This document shows positions 27,010 through 34,593 of a stretch of 64,000 nt of DNA, one piece after another. The stretch covers positions 18,989 through 82,988 of the forward strand of contig JANQQJ010000039.1 in the NCBI GenBank assembly GCA_028284945.1, written 5' to 3'. The notes beneath the pieces are model-generated. The model did not search any database. It was not told the origin of the DNA and worked only from the letters and a program-made list of their open reading frames with translations. This stretch comes from Alphaproteobacteria bacterium. Its GTDB lineage: Bacteria; Pseudomonadota; Alphaproteobacteria; SMXS01. Made by a program: the position numbers and the translations under genes. The number at the start of each line of letters is the position of its first letter. Within the stretch, counting starts at the first letter, position 1.

Positions 27010-27345
27010 CTAATCCGGCTTGCAGCCTTCCCAGACCGTGCCATCACCCAGAGTGACTTTGGCCTCACCCTGATGTTCCCAGAACTCATTGCGGTTGTCG
27101 GCATAACGCGCGCCCGATCCTGACCGGGACCGTTTCAGCTTTAGCTGTGGGCGGCCGTGCATATAGAGGGTAACCGCCTCGGCGTCCTCGCTGTATTGCG
27201 CGCGAAAGACCGTGCCGTCCTGACACTCAAAAGCAATTCCCATGCGCTCCTCGATCTCGGTATCGGTCGTAAGGTTCCTGAAGCCAATGCCGACGACAGC
27301 CAGCACGACAACGGCCAGGATAAGAGCAATAATGGTTCCGCGCAT
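27010..27345 (-). CDS. MliC-family lysozyme inhibitor-like protein
   Basis: A 111-residue exported protein: an N-terminal hydrophobic anchor or signal (MRGTIIALILAVVVLAVVGIG) followed by a small beta-barrel with two cysteines (FECQDG and WEGCKPD), the GARYAD motif and a FWEHQGEA strand, as in membrane-bound inhibitors of C-type lysozyme. There is no lipobox, unlike E. coli MliC, so it is either anchored by the helix or released. GGAGG precedes ATG 27345, which is chosen over 27357. Confidence 0.82.
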   Translation of the reverse strand: MRGTIIALILAVVVLAVVGIGFRNLTTDTEIEERMGIAFECQDGTVFRAQYSEDAEAVTLYMHGRPQLKLKRSRSGSGARYADNRNEFWEHQGEAKVTLGDGTVWEGCKPD

Positions 27346-27416
27346 GGTTCCCTCCACCTTGTGAGCCCGTTACCCGGACGCTACGCTGCGACGCACCCTA
27401 TTCTCTGGAGAATTTG

Positions 27417-28271
27417 ATGACTGATCAAGCCGTGAAGCTCGAGGTAAAGGACCAAATCGCGCATGTGATCCTGAACCGCGCTGATGAATTCAACAGCCTG
27501 AACCCCGCCTTTTGGGATGAATTCCCCAAAGTGTTCGACGAGATCGAGGCGCGGAACGATGTTCGCGTGGTGGTGCTGTCGTCGACGGGTAAACACTTCT
27601 GCGCCGGGCTCGACCTGAATTCGTTCAAGAGCATCAATGCCGATACGCCGGATGAAGACGAGGGCCGCAAGCGTGAAGCGTTCCGCCGCCATCTGCTTGA
27701 CCTTCATGCACGCCTTGGACGGCTGGAAAAATGCCGCTATCCGGTACTCGCAGCCGTTCAGGGTGCCTGTGTCGGCGGCGGTATCGACATGACGGTCTGT
27801 GCCGACAGCCGTTACTGCACCAAGGATGCCTTCTTTGTCGTCCAGGAAACCAATATCGGCATGGCGCCCGACCTGGGTACGCTGCAGCGGCTGCCGAAGC
27901 TGATCCCCAGCGGCATTGCCCGCGAGCTGGCCTATACCGGCCGCCGCCTCTATGGCGATGAGGCCAAGGAGGTCGGCTATGTCAACAAAGTGTTCGACAC
28001 GCACGAGGACATGCTGGCCGGGGTAATGGAGATTGCGCGCGAGATCGCCAGCAAGTCACCGCTCGCAGTTCATGGCTGCAAGGAAATGATGAACTACGCC
28101 CGCGATCATTCCGTCGAGGACAGCCTGAACTATATCGCCATCTGGACAGCGGCCACTTTGGTCGGTGGGACGGATCTGCGCGAAGGTGTCGCTGCGTTCC
28201 GCGAAAAGCGCCCGGCCAATTATGAGAACCTGCAACCGGTCGAGCGCGAAAAGGTGCCGCACGCGGATTAA
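27417..28271 (+). CDS. Delta3,5-Delta2,4-dienoyl-CoA isomerase-like crotonase
   Basis: A 284-residue crotonase. The CoA/oxyanion loops are HFCAGLDLNSF and AVQGACVGGGIDMTVCAD. The segment VVQETNIGMAPDLGTLQRLPK keeps both the Glu and the Asp used by eukaryotic ECH1-type dienoyl-CoA isomerases, and GGGIDM supplies the third acidic residue. It would let unsaturated fatty acids with odd double bonds enter beta-oxidation. GGAG lies six bases before the ATG at 27417. It stands close to the main beta-oxidation set, in its own unit with the PhyH and YjbQ genes. Confidence 0.88.
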   Translation: MTDQAVKLEVKDQIAHVILNRADEFNSLNPAFWDEFPKVFDEIEARNDVRVVVLSSTGKHFCAGLDLNSFKSINADTPDEDEGRKREAFRRHLLDLHARLGRLEKCRYPVLAAVQGACVGGGIDMTVCADSRYCTKDAFFVVQETNIGMAPDLGTLQRLPKLIPSGIARELAYTGRRLYGDEAKEVGYVNKVFDTHEDMLAGVMEIAREIASKSPLAVHGCKEMMNYARDHSVEDSLNYIAIWTAATLVGGTDLREGVAAFREKRPANYENLQPVEREKVPHAD

Positions 28272-28289
28272 AGGTTCCGGAAATCCAGG

Positions 28290-29102
28290 ATGCAGCCGGC
28301 AATCGATCTCGAGCACTTCAAGACCCAGGGCTGGACGCGGGTGCCGGGCCTTATCCCGCACGACCTGTGCGATCAGGTAACCGCCGCCATGGAAAATGGC
28401 CGTGGCGTGCCCGTCAACGACCCGTCACGCTGGGACGAGCATGGCGGCTATCTGCGCGACTTCATTCCGATGTGGGGCCATCAGTCGCAGTGGGATATCC
28501 GCCAGTACCCACCGTTATATGAAGTCTTCGTGGCGCTGCACGGTCAGGAACAGCTCTGGACCGTGCCGGACTCCTGCCGCTTTAGCCCGCCCTGGAAACC
28601 GGGCTATGCCGAACCTTTCCCACTGCATTGGGACGGCGACCCGGCAGATGCCAGCATGCGCATGATTCAGGGACTCGTCGCCCTGACAGACACATCTGAA
28701 AACCAGGGCGGCTTCCGTTGCGCCCCTGCTCTGTTCCGCGACAGCAGCCGCTGGCCACAACAACCAACCCTGGACGCACAGGGCGATGAGGAGTGGCTGG
28801 CAGACCCGAAGCCCAGCGAGATCACACATGTCGCTCTGAACAAGGGTGACCTTCTCGTCTGGACCTATCGTTTGCCACACGGCAATTCCCTAAATCTCTC
28901 GGACCGGCCAAGGCTGGCATTCTACGTCGCCCTGCACCCTTCGATGGATGAGGCGACCATGAAGGCCAATATCGAATGCTGGCAAACCGGACAATGCGTC
29001 CCGTGGTGGCGTCATCGGCACGGCTATGACCGTGTTGAACCGTGGCCTTCGGCAGACCTCACCGCATTGGGGCGCAAACTGCTTGGGCTGGATTCATGGT
29101 GA
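28290..29102 (+). CDS. Phytanoyl-CoA dioxygenase (PhyH) family protein
   Basis: A 270-residue Fe(II)/2-oxoglutarate-type oxygenase. HWDGD (about residues 113-117) provides the H-x-D facial triad pair and LPHGN the distal His, with an Arg in the following strand (RPRLAFYVAL) for 2-oxoglutarate. It lies 18 bases after the dienoyl-CoA isomerase gene. The substrate is unknown; acyl-CoA alpha-hydroxylation would fit the neighbours but is inference. Confidence 0.85.
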   Translation: MQPAIDLEHFKTQGWTRVPGLIPHDLCDQVTAAMENGRGVPVNDPSRWDEHGGYLRDFIPMWGHQSQWDIRQYPPLYEVFVALHGQEQLWTVPDSCRFSPPWKPGYAEPFPLHWDGDPADASMRMIQGLVALTDTSENQGGFRCAPALFRDSSRWPQQPTLDAQGDEEWLADPKPSEITHVALNKGDLLVWTYRLPHGNSLNLSDRPRLAFYVALHPSMDEATMKANIECWQTGQCVPWWRHRHGYDRVEPWPSADLTALGRKLLGLDSW

Positions 29103-29115
29103 CAGGGGGCCGGCT

Positions 29116-29532
29116 TTGATACAGCACCGCACGAGCTTGAGTTTTCGGAGCAATGGCCCTGGCCTCACCGATATCACCGCTGATGTCTCCCATTGGCTAT
29201 CGCAGGCGTCATCGACCGACGGCACGCTTACCGTCTTCATCCAACACACCTCGGCATCGCTGGTGATTCAGGAGAATGCCGATCCGGATGTTCTGACCGA
29301 TCTTCGGGACTTCTTTGCGCGAGTCGCGCCACACGCCGGCGCCTATCGGCACAGCACCGAAGGGCCCGACGATATGCCCGCGCATATTAAATCCGCACTG
29401 ACCCAAACCAGCCTATCGATTCCCGTCAGTAACGGCCGGATGATGCTGGGGACCTGGCAGGGCATCTATCTGTTCGAACACCGTGACCACCCGCACACCC
29501 GCAGCGTTGTGCTGCATTTCATCGGCGACTGA
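29116..29532 (+). CDS. yjbQ: YjbQ (UPF0047) family protein
   Basis: A 138-residue protein of the YjbQ family, with FIQHTSASLVIQENADPDVLTDL, HSTEGPDDMPAHIKSAL and GTWQGIYLFEHR. The conserved His, Asp and Asn positions form the putative active site; some members complement thiamine-phosphate synthase mutants. The TTG at 29116 follows an AGGGGG run and gives the exact family length. A longer frame from 29026 would run back into the PhyH gene and is rejected. Confidence 0.9.
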   Translation: MIQHRTSLSFRSNGPGLTDITADVSHWLSQASSTDGTLTVFIQHTSASLVIQENADPDVLTDLRDFFARVAPHAGAYRHSTEGPDDMPAHIKSALTQTSLSIPVSNGRMMLGTWQGIYLFEHRDHPHTRSVVLHFIGD

Positions 29533-29541
29533 ACAAAGCTG

Positions 29542-29570
29542 TTGACAAGTCACCGTATGGTGACTAACTT
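29542..29570 (+). promoter_or_regulatory. tetR promoter with operator 1 in its spacer
   Basis: TTGACA (29542-29547) and TAACTT (29565-29570) are 17 bases apart. The palindrome AGTCACC-GTAT-GGTGACT (29548-29565) fills the spacer exactly, so a bound TetR dimer would block RNA polymerase. Confidence 0.8.
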
Positions 29571-29571
29571 C

Positions 29572-29591
29572 TTGTCACCCTATAGTGACAA
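29572..29591 (+). promoter_or_regulatory. TetR operator 2
   Basis: TTGTCAC-CCTATA-GTGACAA is a perfect inverted repeat sharing the GTCAC-N6-GTGAC core with operator 1. Its centre is 25 bases downstream of operator 1, about two and a half helical turns, and 22 bases before the tetR start codon. Confidence 0.8.
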
Positions 29592-29603
29592 AGAGTAAAT
29601 CTC

Positions 29604-30251
29604 ATGTCTGCAACCGCGCAGCGCGACAAGTCGGCGACCCAGGATGAGTTGATTGATGCGGTCGGCCGGGTGATTGCCCGGGACGGCTTTGGCGCCTTGG
29701 GCATCAATGCCGTCGCCCGTGAGGCGGGCCTCGATAAAGTATTGATATATCGTTACTTTGGGAACATGGAGGGTCTGCTGGCCGCCTATGGCGAGCGCGG
29801 TAACTTCTGGTGGACGGTCGATGACGTCCTCGAATATGCAGGAAAGTCTCCAGATGGTGACTTAGCCGCCTGGCTCACGGTGGTTTTTCGCCAACATATC
29901 GAGTTTTTGCGTCACCATCCGGTGACTTTAGAAATCCTGGCTTGGGAAATGAGCGACCGTAACCCCCTCACCATCGCCCTGGAAGAAGTACGCGAGGCGC
30001 GCGGTATAGAACTGATGCGCCTGCTGGCGGGCCGGTTCGGCGCCGACGAGCAAACCGTTCTGCGTCACATCGGCCCCGTCATGGCGTTGTTTGGCGCCGC
30101 CAGCAACTATCTCGTTACCCGCGCCCGGACAATCCGCACCTTTAATGCCATCGACGTTCAGTCCGAACGCGGCTGGCAACAAATCTACGAGACGGTGGAA
30201 GCCATGCTGCGCGCTTTCATCATTTCCCTTGAACAGGAGACAGCGCAATGA
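29604..30251 (+). CDS. TetR-family transcriptional regulator
   Basis: A 215-residue repressor. The N-terminal helix-turn-helix (about residues 13-60) reads DELIDAVGRVIARDGFGALGINAVAREAGLDKVLIYRYFGNMEGL, described here by its fixed points G28, A39-G41, Y48-Y50. The C-terminal ligand domain includes FRQHIEFLRHHPVTLEILAWE. Two upstream palindromes and one inside the gene match as operators. It overlaps the following microprotein gene by four bases, so it heads the operon ending in the Acg-type oxidoreductase. The inducer is unknown. Confidence 0.92.
   Translation: MSATAQRDKSATQDELIDAVGRVIARDGFGALGINAVAREAGLDKVLIYRYFGNMEGLLAAYGERGNFWWTVDDVLEYAGKSPDGDLAAWLTVVFRQHIEFLRHHPVTLEILAWEMSDRNPLTIALEEVREARGIELMRLLAGRFGADEQTVLRHIGPVMALFGAASNYLVTRARTIRTFNAIDVQSERGWQQIYETVEAMLRAFIISLEQETAQ
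29911..29926 (+). promoter_or_regulatory. Candidate third TetR operator inside tetR
   Basis: GTCACC-ATCC-GGTGAC is a perfect palindrome with the same 12 outer bases as operator 1 upstream of the gene, located about 355 bases downstream within the coding sequence (codons for RHHPVT). It could allow DNA looping or act as a roadblock. Conservation of the encoded peptide is the alternative explanation. Confidence 0.5.
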
Positions 30252-30406
30252 GCAAAACCACTTTGATTATCGGCACTGCCAAGAATGTTGCCGGTGCCGC
30301 CGCGGTCTGGATCGGGCATCAGATCCCCTGGACCCACATCGGATGGGATGTCGCGATTGATGGTGTCCAGATCGCGCTTGCCGCGCTGTTCTGCATTTCG
30401 CTTTAG
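30248..30406 (+). CDS. 52-residue membrane microprotein
   Basis: ATG overlaps the tetR stop by four bases and TAG lies ten bases before the next start. The product is mainly hydrophobic (a TLIIGTAKNVAGAAAVWIG segment, then an IQIPW-like turn and VQIALAALFCISL), likely two short membrane helices with a His-Gln-Ile-Pro-Trp loop. I recognise no family. Coupling on both sides in a regulated operon supports it being real. Confidence 0.6.
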   Translation: MSKTTLIIGTAKNVAGAAAVWIGHQIPWTHIGWDVAIDGVQIALAALFCISL

Positions 30407-30415
30407 GGTTTTGCG

Positions 30416-31609
30416 ATGACGCAAGGGCACTCCAGGCGAGGGTTTCTCAAGAAGGGCGCGGCAGGCGCAACGATTCTGGTCGCGGGCGGCCTTGTCTGGC
30501 GCGCCTGGGACAATGGCGTTTTCAGTGCGGGGGATGGGCCGGCCTATCAACCCTGGAAGGACTGGCAGACTGAAGAAACATCCCCGCCCCTCAGTCTGGT
30601 GAAAGCGGCCATTCTGTCGGCCAACGCACACAACACCCAGCCCTGGTTGTTCCGGGCTACCGACCGCCGGATCGACCTCTATGCCGATTTGTCGCGGAAC
30701 TTAGGCGCGTTCGACCCCTATCGCCGTGAGATGTTTATCAGCCTGGGCTGCGCGCTGGAGAACCTGGTTGTCGCAGCGAGCTATGAAGGCCTATCGACCG
30801 ACGTGGAACTGATGCCAGGCACCCTTCCCCCACCTGCCGGCACTGCAATGACGTTGGTCGCCCAGGTCGACCTGGCCCATGGCACACCAGCAAAGGACCC
30901 GCTCTACCCACAAATTCATCGCCGGCATACCAACCGTGGCGCCTATGCATCAGGCAGGAAAATCAAGCCAGACATTATCAGCGAACTGGAACAGGCTGTC
31001 GCAGGCCACGACGTTCAGATGGCGCTTTTTCCGCGCGGCCAGCAATGGGCAAAACTGGGGGGCGTCATTGTCGATGCAACCCGACAGATCGTTAGCGATC
31101 ACACCATGGCCGCCGACAGCGCCAAATGGTTCCGGTTCGATTGGGATGATCTGCAGGAACACCGTGACGGCGTGACACTCGACGCCGCAGGACTGCCGCC
31201 ATTGCTAGCGATCGGTGCCAAAATGCTCCCGACGCCATCGTCAAAAACCAGTGATCTGCAATGGCTGAGCGCGACGCGCGACGTGCATGTCGCCACGTCG
31301 GCGATGCTCGGCATGATCCTGGTCGATGACCTCTATGGCCGTGAAGCGTCGCTGCGGGCCGGCCGGGCCTGGCAACGGCTGCACCTGAAGGCGACCGAAC
31401 TGGGCCTGGCCCTGCAACCACTCAATCAACCGGTTGAGATCGTCGACCGTGAATATGAGCTTGGCAAAACGCCCCTGATGGCCGCTGACCTGGCGCAAAT
31501 CGCCGGCAGTGTCGACTGGCGTCCGACCTTCGTTTTCAGGATGGGTTATCCCGACAGGCCGGCCTCACCCAGTCCCCGCCGTGCGCTGAATGACGTGCTT
31601 TTGACCTAA
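30416..31609 (+). CDS. Tat-exported Acg-type nitroreductase-fold protein
   Basis: A 397-residue protein with a twin-arginine signal (SRRGFLKKGAAGATILVAGG). The nitroreductase-like fold is duplicated within one chain: the first half begins SLVKAAILSANAHNTQPWLF (the FMN-site signature of Acg proteins) and the second ends with DWRPTFVFRMGYPD. Acg-family proteins may sequester FMN or act on nitro or quinone compounds. As the final gene of the TetR operon it is probably the effector, acting in the periplasm. It overlaps the convergent hydrolase by four bases. Confidence 0.86.
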   Translation: MTQGHSRRGFLKKGAAGATILVAGGLVWRAWDNGVFSAGDGPAYQPWKDWQTEETSPPLSLVKAAILSANAHNTQPWLFRATDRRIDLYADLSRNLGAFDPYRREMFISLGCALENLVVAASYEGLSTDVELMPGTLPPPAGTAMTLVAQVDLAHGTPAKDPLYPQIHRRHTNRGAYASGRKIKPDIISELEQAVAGHDVQMALFPRGQQWAKLGGVIVDATRQIVSDHTMAADSAKWFRFDWDDLQEHRDGVTLDAAGLPPLLAIGAKMLPTPSSKTSDLQWLSATRDVHVATSAMLGMILVDDLYGREASLRAGRAWQRLHLKATELGLALQPLNQPVEIVDREYELGKTPLMAADLAQIAGSVDWRPTFVFRMGYPDRPASPSPRRALNDVLLT

Positions 31610-32502
31610 GCGGCCGCAGCAGAGCCCTTGGCATGGCCCGTAATGAGATCGACGAGCTGCTGCCAACGCTGCGGCGGCAGGTCATGGCCCATGCCTTCGA
31701 CGATTTCCAGCACAGCGCCGGGGATCGATTTCGCGGTATCCTCGCCCCCATCAGGTTGAATCAACGCATCGTCAGCACCATGAATCACCAGCGTAGGCGC
31801 GGTGATCTCGTGCAACCGGTCGTGTCGCGGTGGTGTCGCGAGGATCGCGACATATTGCCGGGGGATCCCTTGCGGATAATATCCCCGGTCATAGACCATG
31901 CCCGAAAGTTCGCGGAATTTGTCCTCATCAATTTCATTGGCGGGGCTGCCAAGCACCTTTGAGGTCTTGAGCGCGTGCTCCACCACATCTTCCCTGCTCG
32001 TAGACGCCGGTGCTGCGAACAGGGCAGCAGCGGCTTCCGGGGTCGGTTGTCCCACGCCAGGGCGACCCGTGCTCGACATAACGGAGATCAGGCTCAAGGT
32101 CTTTTGCGGGTGGCGCAGGGCAAACAGCTGCGCGATCATGCCGCCCATGCTGGCGCCCATAATGTGCGCGGCTGAAATGCCTAGCGCATCGAGCAGGCCT
32201 GCGGCGTCGTCGGCCATGTCCTCCAGCGTATAGGCTGAATCGGGCACGTTTCCCTTGGCCATCCCGGCAATGGCTTCCTGCAAATTGGGGACGCCGAATT
32301 CTTCGAATTTCTGGGTCAGACCCACGTCGCGGTTATCAAACCGGATGACCCGGTAGCCTTCGGCGGCAAGCATGTCGCAGAACGTGGCCGGCCAGGCGAC
32401 CATCTGGGCGGTATAGCCCATGATCAACAGCAAAGCCGGATCATTGGGATTGCCCCGTTCGTCATATTCGATAGTGATGCCATTGGCGGTGATCTGCGGC
32501 AT
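31606..32502 (-). CDS. Alpha/beta-fold hydrolase
   Basis: A 298-residue hydrolase. The nucleophile elbow is GASMGG, the acid is in HGADDALI and the histidine in EGMGHDLP. Oxyanion strand LLLIMGYTAQMVAW precedes. It resembles esterase/epoxide-hydrolase-like proteins active on small esters; the substrate is unknown. GGAG lies seven bases before ATG 32502, which is chosen over an in-frame start at 32664 that would run through the terminator upstream. Confidence 0.88.
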   Translation of the reverse strand: MPQITANGITIEYDERGNPNDPALLLIMGYTAQMVAWPATFCDMLAAEGYRVIRFDNRDVGLTQKFEEFGVPNLQEAIAGMAKGNVPDSAYTLEDMADDAAGLLDALGISAAHIMGASMGGMIAQLFALRHPQKTLSLISVMSSTGRPGVGQPTPEAAAALFAAPASTSREDVVEHALKTSKVLGSPANEIDEDKFRELSGMVYDRGYYPQGIPRQYVAILATPPRHDRLHEITAPTLVIHGADDALIQPDGGEDTAKSIPGAVLEIVEGMGHDLPPQRWQQLVDLITGHAKGSAAAA

Positions 32503-32560
32503 GAACTGCTCCTGTTTCGTTGCGACGCAGCATGCCAAACCGGCTGACGATTGCAATGCC

Positions 32561-32595
32561 GAAAAGAAAATGGACGCCCGGCAAAGCCGGACGCC
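32561..32595 (-). terminator. Rho-independent terminator of the EF-hand gene
   Basis: On the minus strand a GC-rich stem built around CCGGC-TTT-GCCGG, extended imperfectly by GCGTCC/GGACGC, is followed by ATTTTCTTTTC. It lies 41 bases after the EF-hand gene stop and 59 bases before the hydrolase start, so it separates the two units. Confidence 0.72.
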
Positions 32596-32635
32596 CAAGT
32601 TTGGGGAGGGAGGGTAATTTGAGAGTAATTCAGTC

Positions 32636-33442
32636 TTAGCGGGAACCGTGACCGCGCCAGCCACCTTTGTGGTGCCCGCGCTTCAACTCATGAGGGGCAA
32701 GCGATCCGTCGCCATTACGGTCCATTTTCGCAAAGCGTTGATTGCCAATGGCATCGAACTCAGCTTCGCTGATTTCACCGCTGCCGTCTCGGTCCGCCCG
32801 ATTGAATCGGCGCTCTGCTTTGCCAGCCCATTTCTCAGCCCGGCGTTCATCACGCATGGCGGATGCTTCACCAAGGGTTAGGCTGCCACTGCCGTCAGCG
32901 TCGATTTCAGCAAAACGCGCATCACGCCGGACGTCAAATTCAGCCCTGTCGATCACGCCGTCATCGTTGGCATCGGCCGCCGCGAAACGTTCATGGCCGC
33001 GCTTGCCGCCTCGGTGATGGCTTTTTCCATGCTTGCGGCCTTCGCCCTTTTCGATCACGCCATCACCATTAGCATCCATCCGGTCGAAGCGGCGGTCAGA
33101 GGCTGCGGCAAATTCTGCAGCGCTGATTTCGCCATTACCGTCCGTGTCACCCCGCGAAAAGCGCCGCTCCCGGCGTTCCTGGGCGCGCGCGTCCTGCATC
33201 GCCTTCATTTCATCCAGGCTGAGGCCACCTGAACCATCCGTATCAGCCTCGGCGAACCGGCTGTCATGCCGGACCTCGAATTCAGATTTACTGATCAGCC
33301 CGTCGCCGTCGGTGTCCGCCTGCTGAAACTTTTGATAGGGACCGTCACCGCGGCCATGGCCCATCTCGGCATTCACTGCCGCTGCACCCGCGATCACGGT
33401 CAGGCCCAGCGCGGTTGTCATTGCTGCTGTCTTGAAATTCAT
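32636..33442 (-). CDS. Secreted eight-EF-hand protein
   Basis: A 268-residue protein with a signal peptide (cleavage near VNA-EM). It has eight canonical 12-residue Ca2+ loops starting at residues 43, 67, 99, 123, 157, 181, 217 and 241, each of DxDG/DxNG form with a Glu at position 12. The four loops of the first half recur in the second half at offsets of 114-118 residues, and each half ends in a His/Lys/Gly/Arg-rich tract, showing an internal duplication. It would bind calcium in the periplasm or outside the cell. GGAG precedes the ATG. Confidence 0.93.
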   Translation of the reverse strand: MNFKTAAMTTALGLTVIAGAAAVNAEMGHGRGDGPYQKFQQADTDGDGLISKSEFEVRHDSRFAEADTDGSGGLSLDEMKAMQDARAQERRERRFSRGDTDGNGEISAAEFAAASDRRFDRMDANGDGVIEKGEGRKHGKSHHRGGKRGHERFAAADANDDGVIDRAEFDVRRDARFAEIDADGSGSLTLGEASAMRDERRAEKWAGKAERRFNRADRDGSGEISEAEFDAIGNQRFAKMDRNGDGSLAPHELKRGHHKGGWRGHGSR

Positions 33443-33531
33443 AATGCTCGTCTCCGTCGAAAGATCGCGTTTCCTGACCTGTTAAACGTAGGTCGGCACG
33501 AAACCCTTCGCCAAAAAGACGAGGAAATGGC

Positions 33532-34566
33532 TCAGGCAGTGGGGTCGTCGGAGATACGCACAAGCTGTTTACCCATATTGGCGCCGTCGAAAATGCCTCG
33601 AGCAGCCCTAGGCACCGCCTCGAAACCCTCCGCAATATCAAGGACATCCTTGATCAGACCGGCCTTGTGCCAGCGGCCGATGCGGGCCAGCGCCTCGGGG
33701 ATAATATCGGCATTATCAAATAGCCAGAAACCCCGCATCAGCCCGTTCCGCTGCGCCAGCAGCATATGAGATTTCACGCCCACATCCGGGTTTTGGTAGG
33801 AGGACGCGCCGCCGCAAATGGCAATGCGCCCCCAATTGGCAAGATTGACCAGCACCGCATCCAGAATCGGCCCGCCGGCATTATCGAAGAAGACATTGAC
33901 ACCCTCTGGCGCCAGCTCGGCCAGCCGCCCAACCAGATCCTCTCCGCGATAGTCGATCGCGTCGTCGTAACCGACCTCTTCAACCAGACGCCGGGCTTTT
34001 TCAGCGCTGCTGGTGATGCCGATCACCCGCGCGCCCGACAGCTTTGCCAGCTGCCCGGCAATCGAGCCGATCCCGCCCGCTGCTGCAGAGACGACGACCG
34101 TGTCGCCCGGCACTGGCTTGCCAATCCGGAACATACCGATATAGGCGCAGACACCGCTCATCCCGAGCGTCGTCATGGCGCTCGCCATCGGATAGCCCGT
34201 GATCAGTTTGTTGACCGGGTTGCCGCGCGGATCGGTGCCGCCCATCACAGTATAATCGGCCCATTCGAAACTGCCATTGACCAGCTCGCCGGCCTGATAG
34301 TCAGGATGGTTGGACTCGACGACCACGCCTGCTGCGCTGCCCCGCATAACGCTGCCGACAGGCAACGGATCGATGCGGCCCGGCACCCCACGCACCATGG
34401 CATGGACCGCCGGCTCGCAGGCGAAGTAGACATTGCGGACCAGGATTTCGCCCTCGCCAGACTCAGGGATGCCGGCCTCGTTGTAGCCAAAGCAATCCTC
34501 GGGCAGGCACATGCCCTCGCCATAGGCTTCTTTGGCAAGCACCCATTGGCGGTTGAGATCGTTCAT
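33532..34566 (-). CDS. NADP-dependent oxidoreductase (CurA / prostaglandin reductase-like, MDR)
   Basis: A 344-residue zinc-free medium-chain dehydrogenase/reductase. The nucleotide site is AAAGGIGSIAGQLAKLSGARVIGI, followed by GYDDAIDYRGEDL, as in curcumin and 2-alkenal reductases that reduce alpha,beta-unsaturated ketones. A strong GGAGG precedes the ATG by six bases. It lies 27 bases after the acyl-CoA dehydrogenase gene on the same strand, so the pair likely belongs to one catabolic unit. Confidence 0.92.
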   Translation of the reverse strand: MNDLNRQWVLAKEAYGEGMCLPEDCFGYNEAGIPESGEGEILVRNVYFACEPAVHAMVRGVPGRIDPLPVGSVMRGSAAGVVVESNHPDYQAGELVNGSFEWADYTVMGGTDPRGNPVNKLITGYPMASAMTTLGMSGVCAYIGMFRIGKPVPGDTVVVSAAAGGIGSIAGQLAKLSGARVIGITSSAEKARRLVEEVGYDDAIDYRGEDLVGRLAELAPEGVNVFFDNAGGPILDAVLVNLANWGRIAICGGASSYQNPDVGVKSHMLLAQRNGLMRGFWLFDNADIIPEALARIGRWHKAGLIKDVLDIAEGFEAVPRAARGIFDGANMGKQLVRISDDPTA

Positions 34567-34593
34567 GCGCCCTCCTCAGATTTTCAGGGTCAG

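Noticed and set aside
29026..29115. N-terminal extension of YjbQ
   Set aside because: It lies inside the PhyH gene. The TTG at 29116 with a preceding AGGGGG gives the exact family length.
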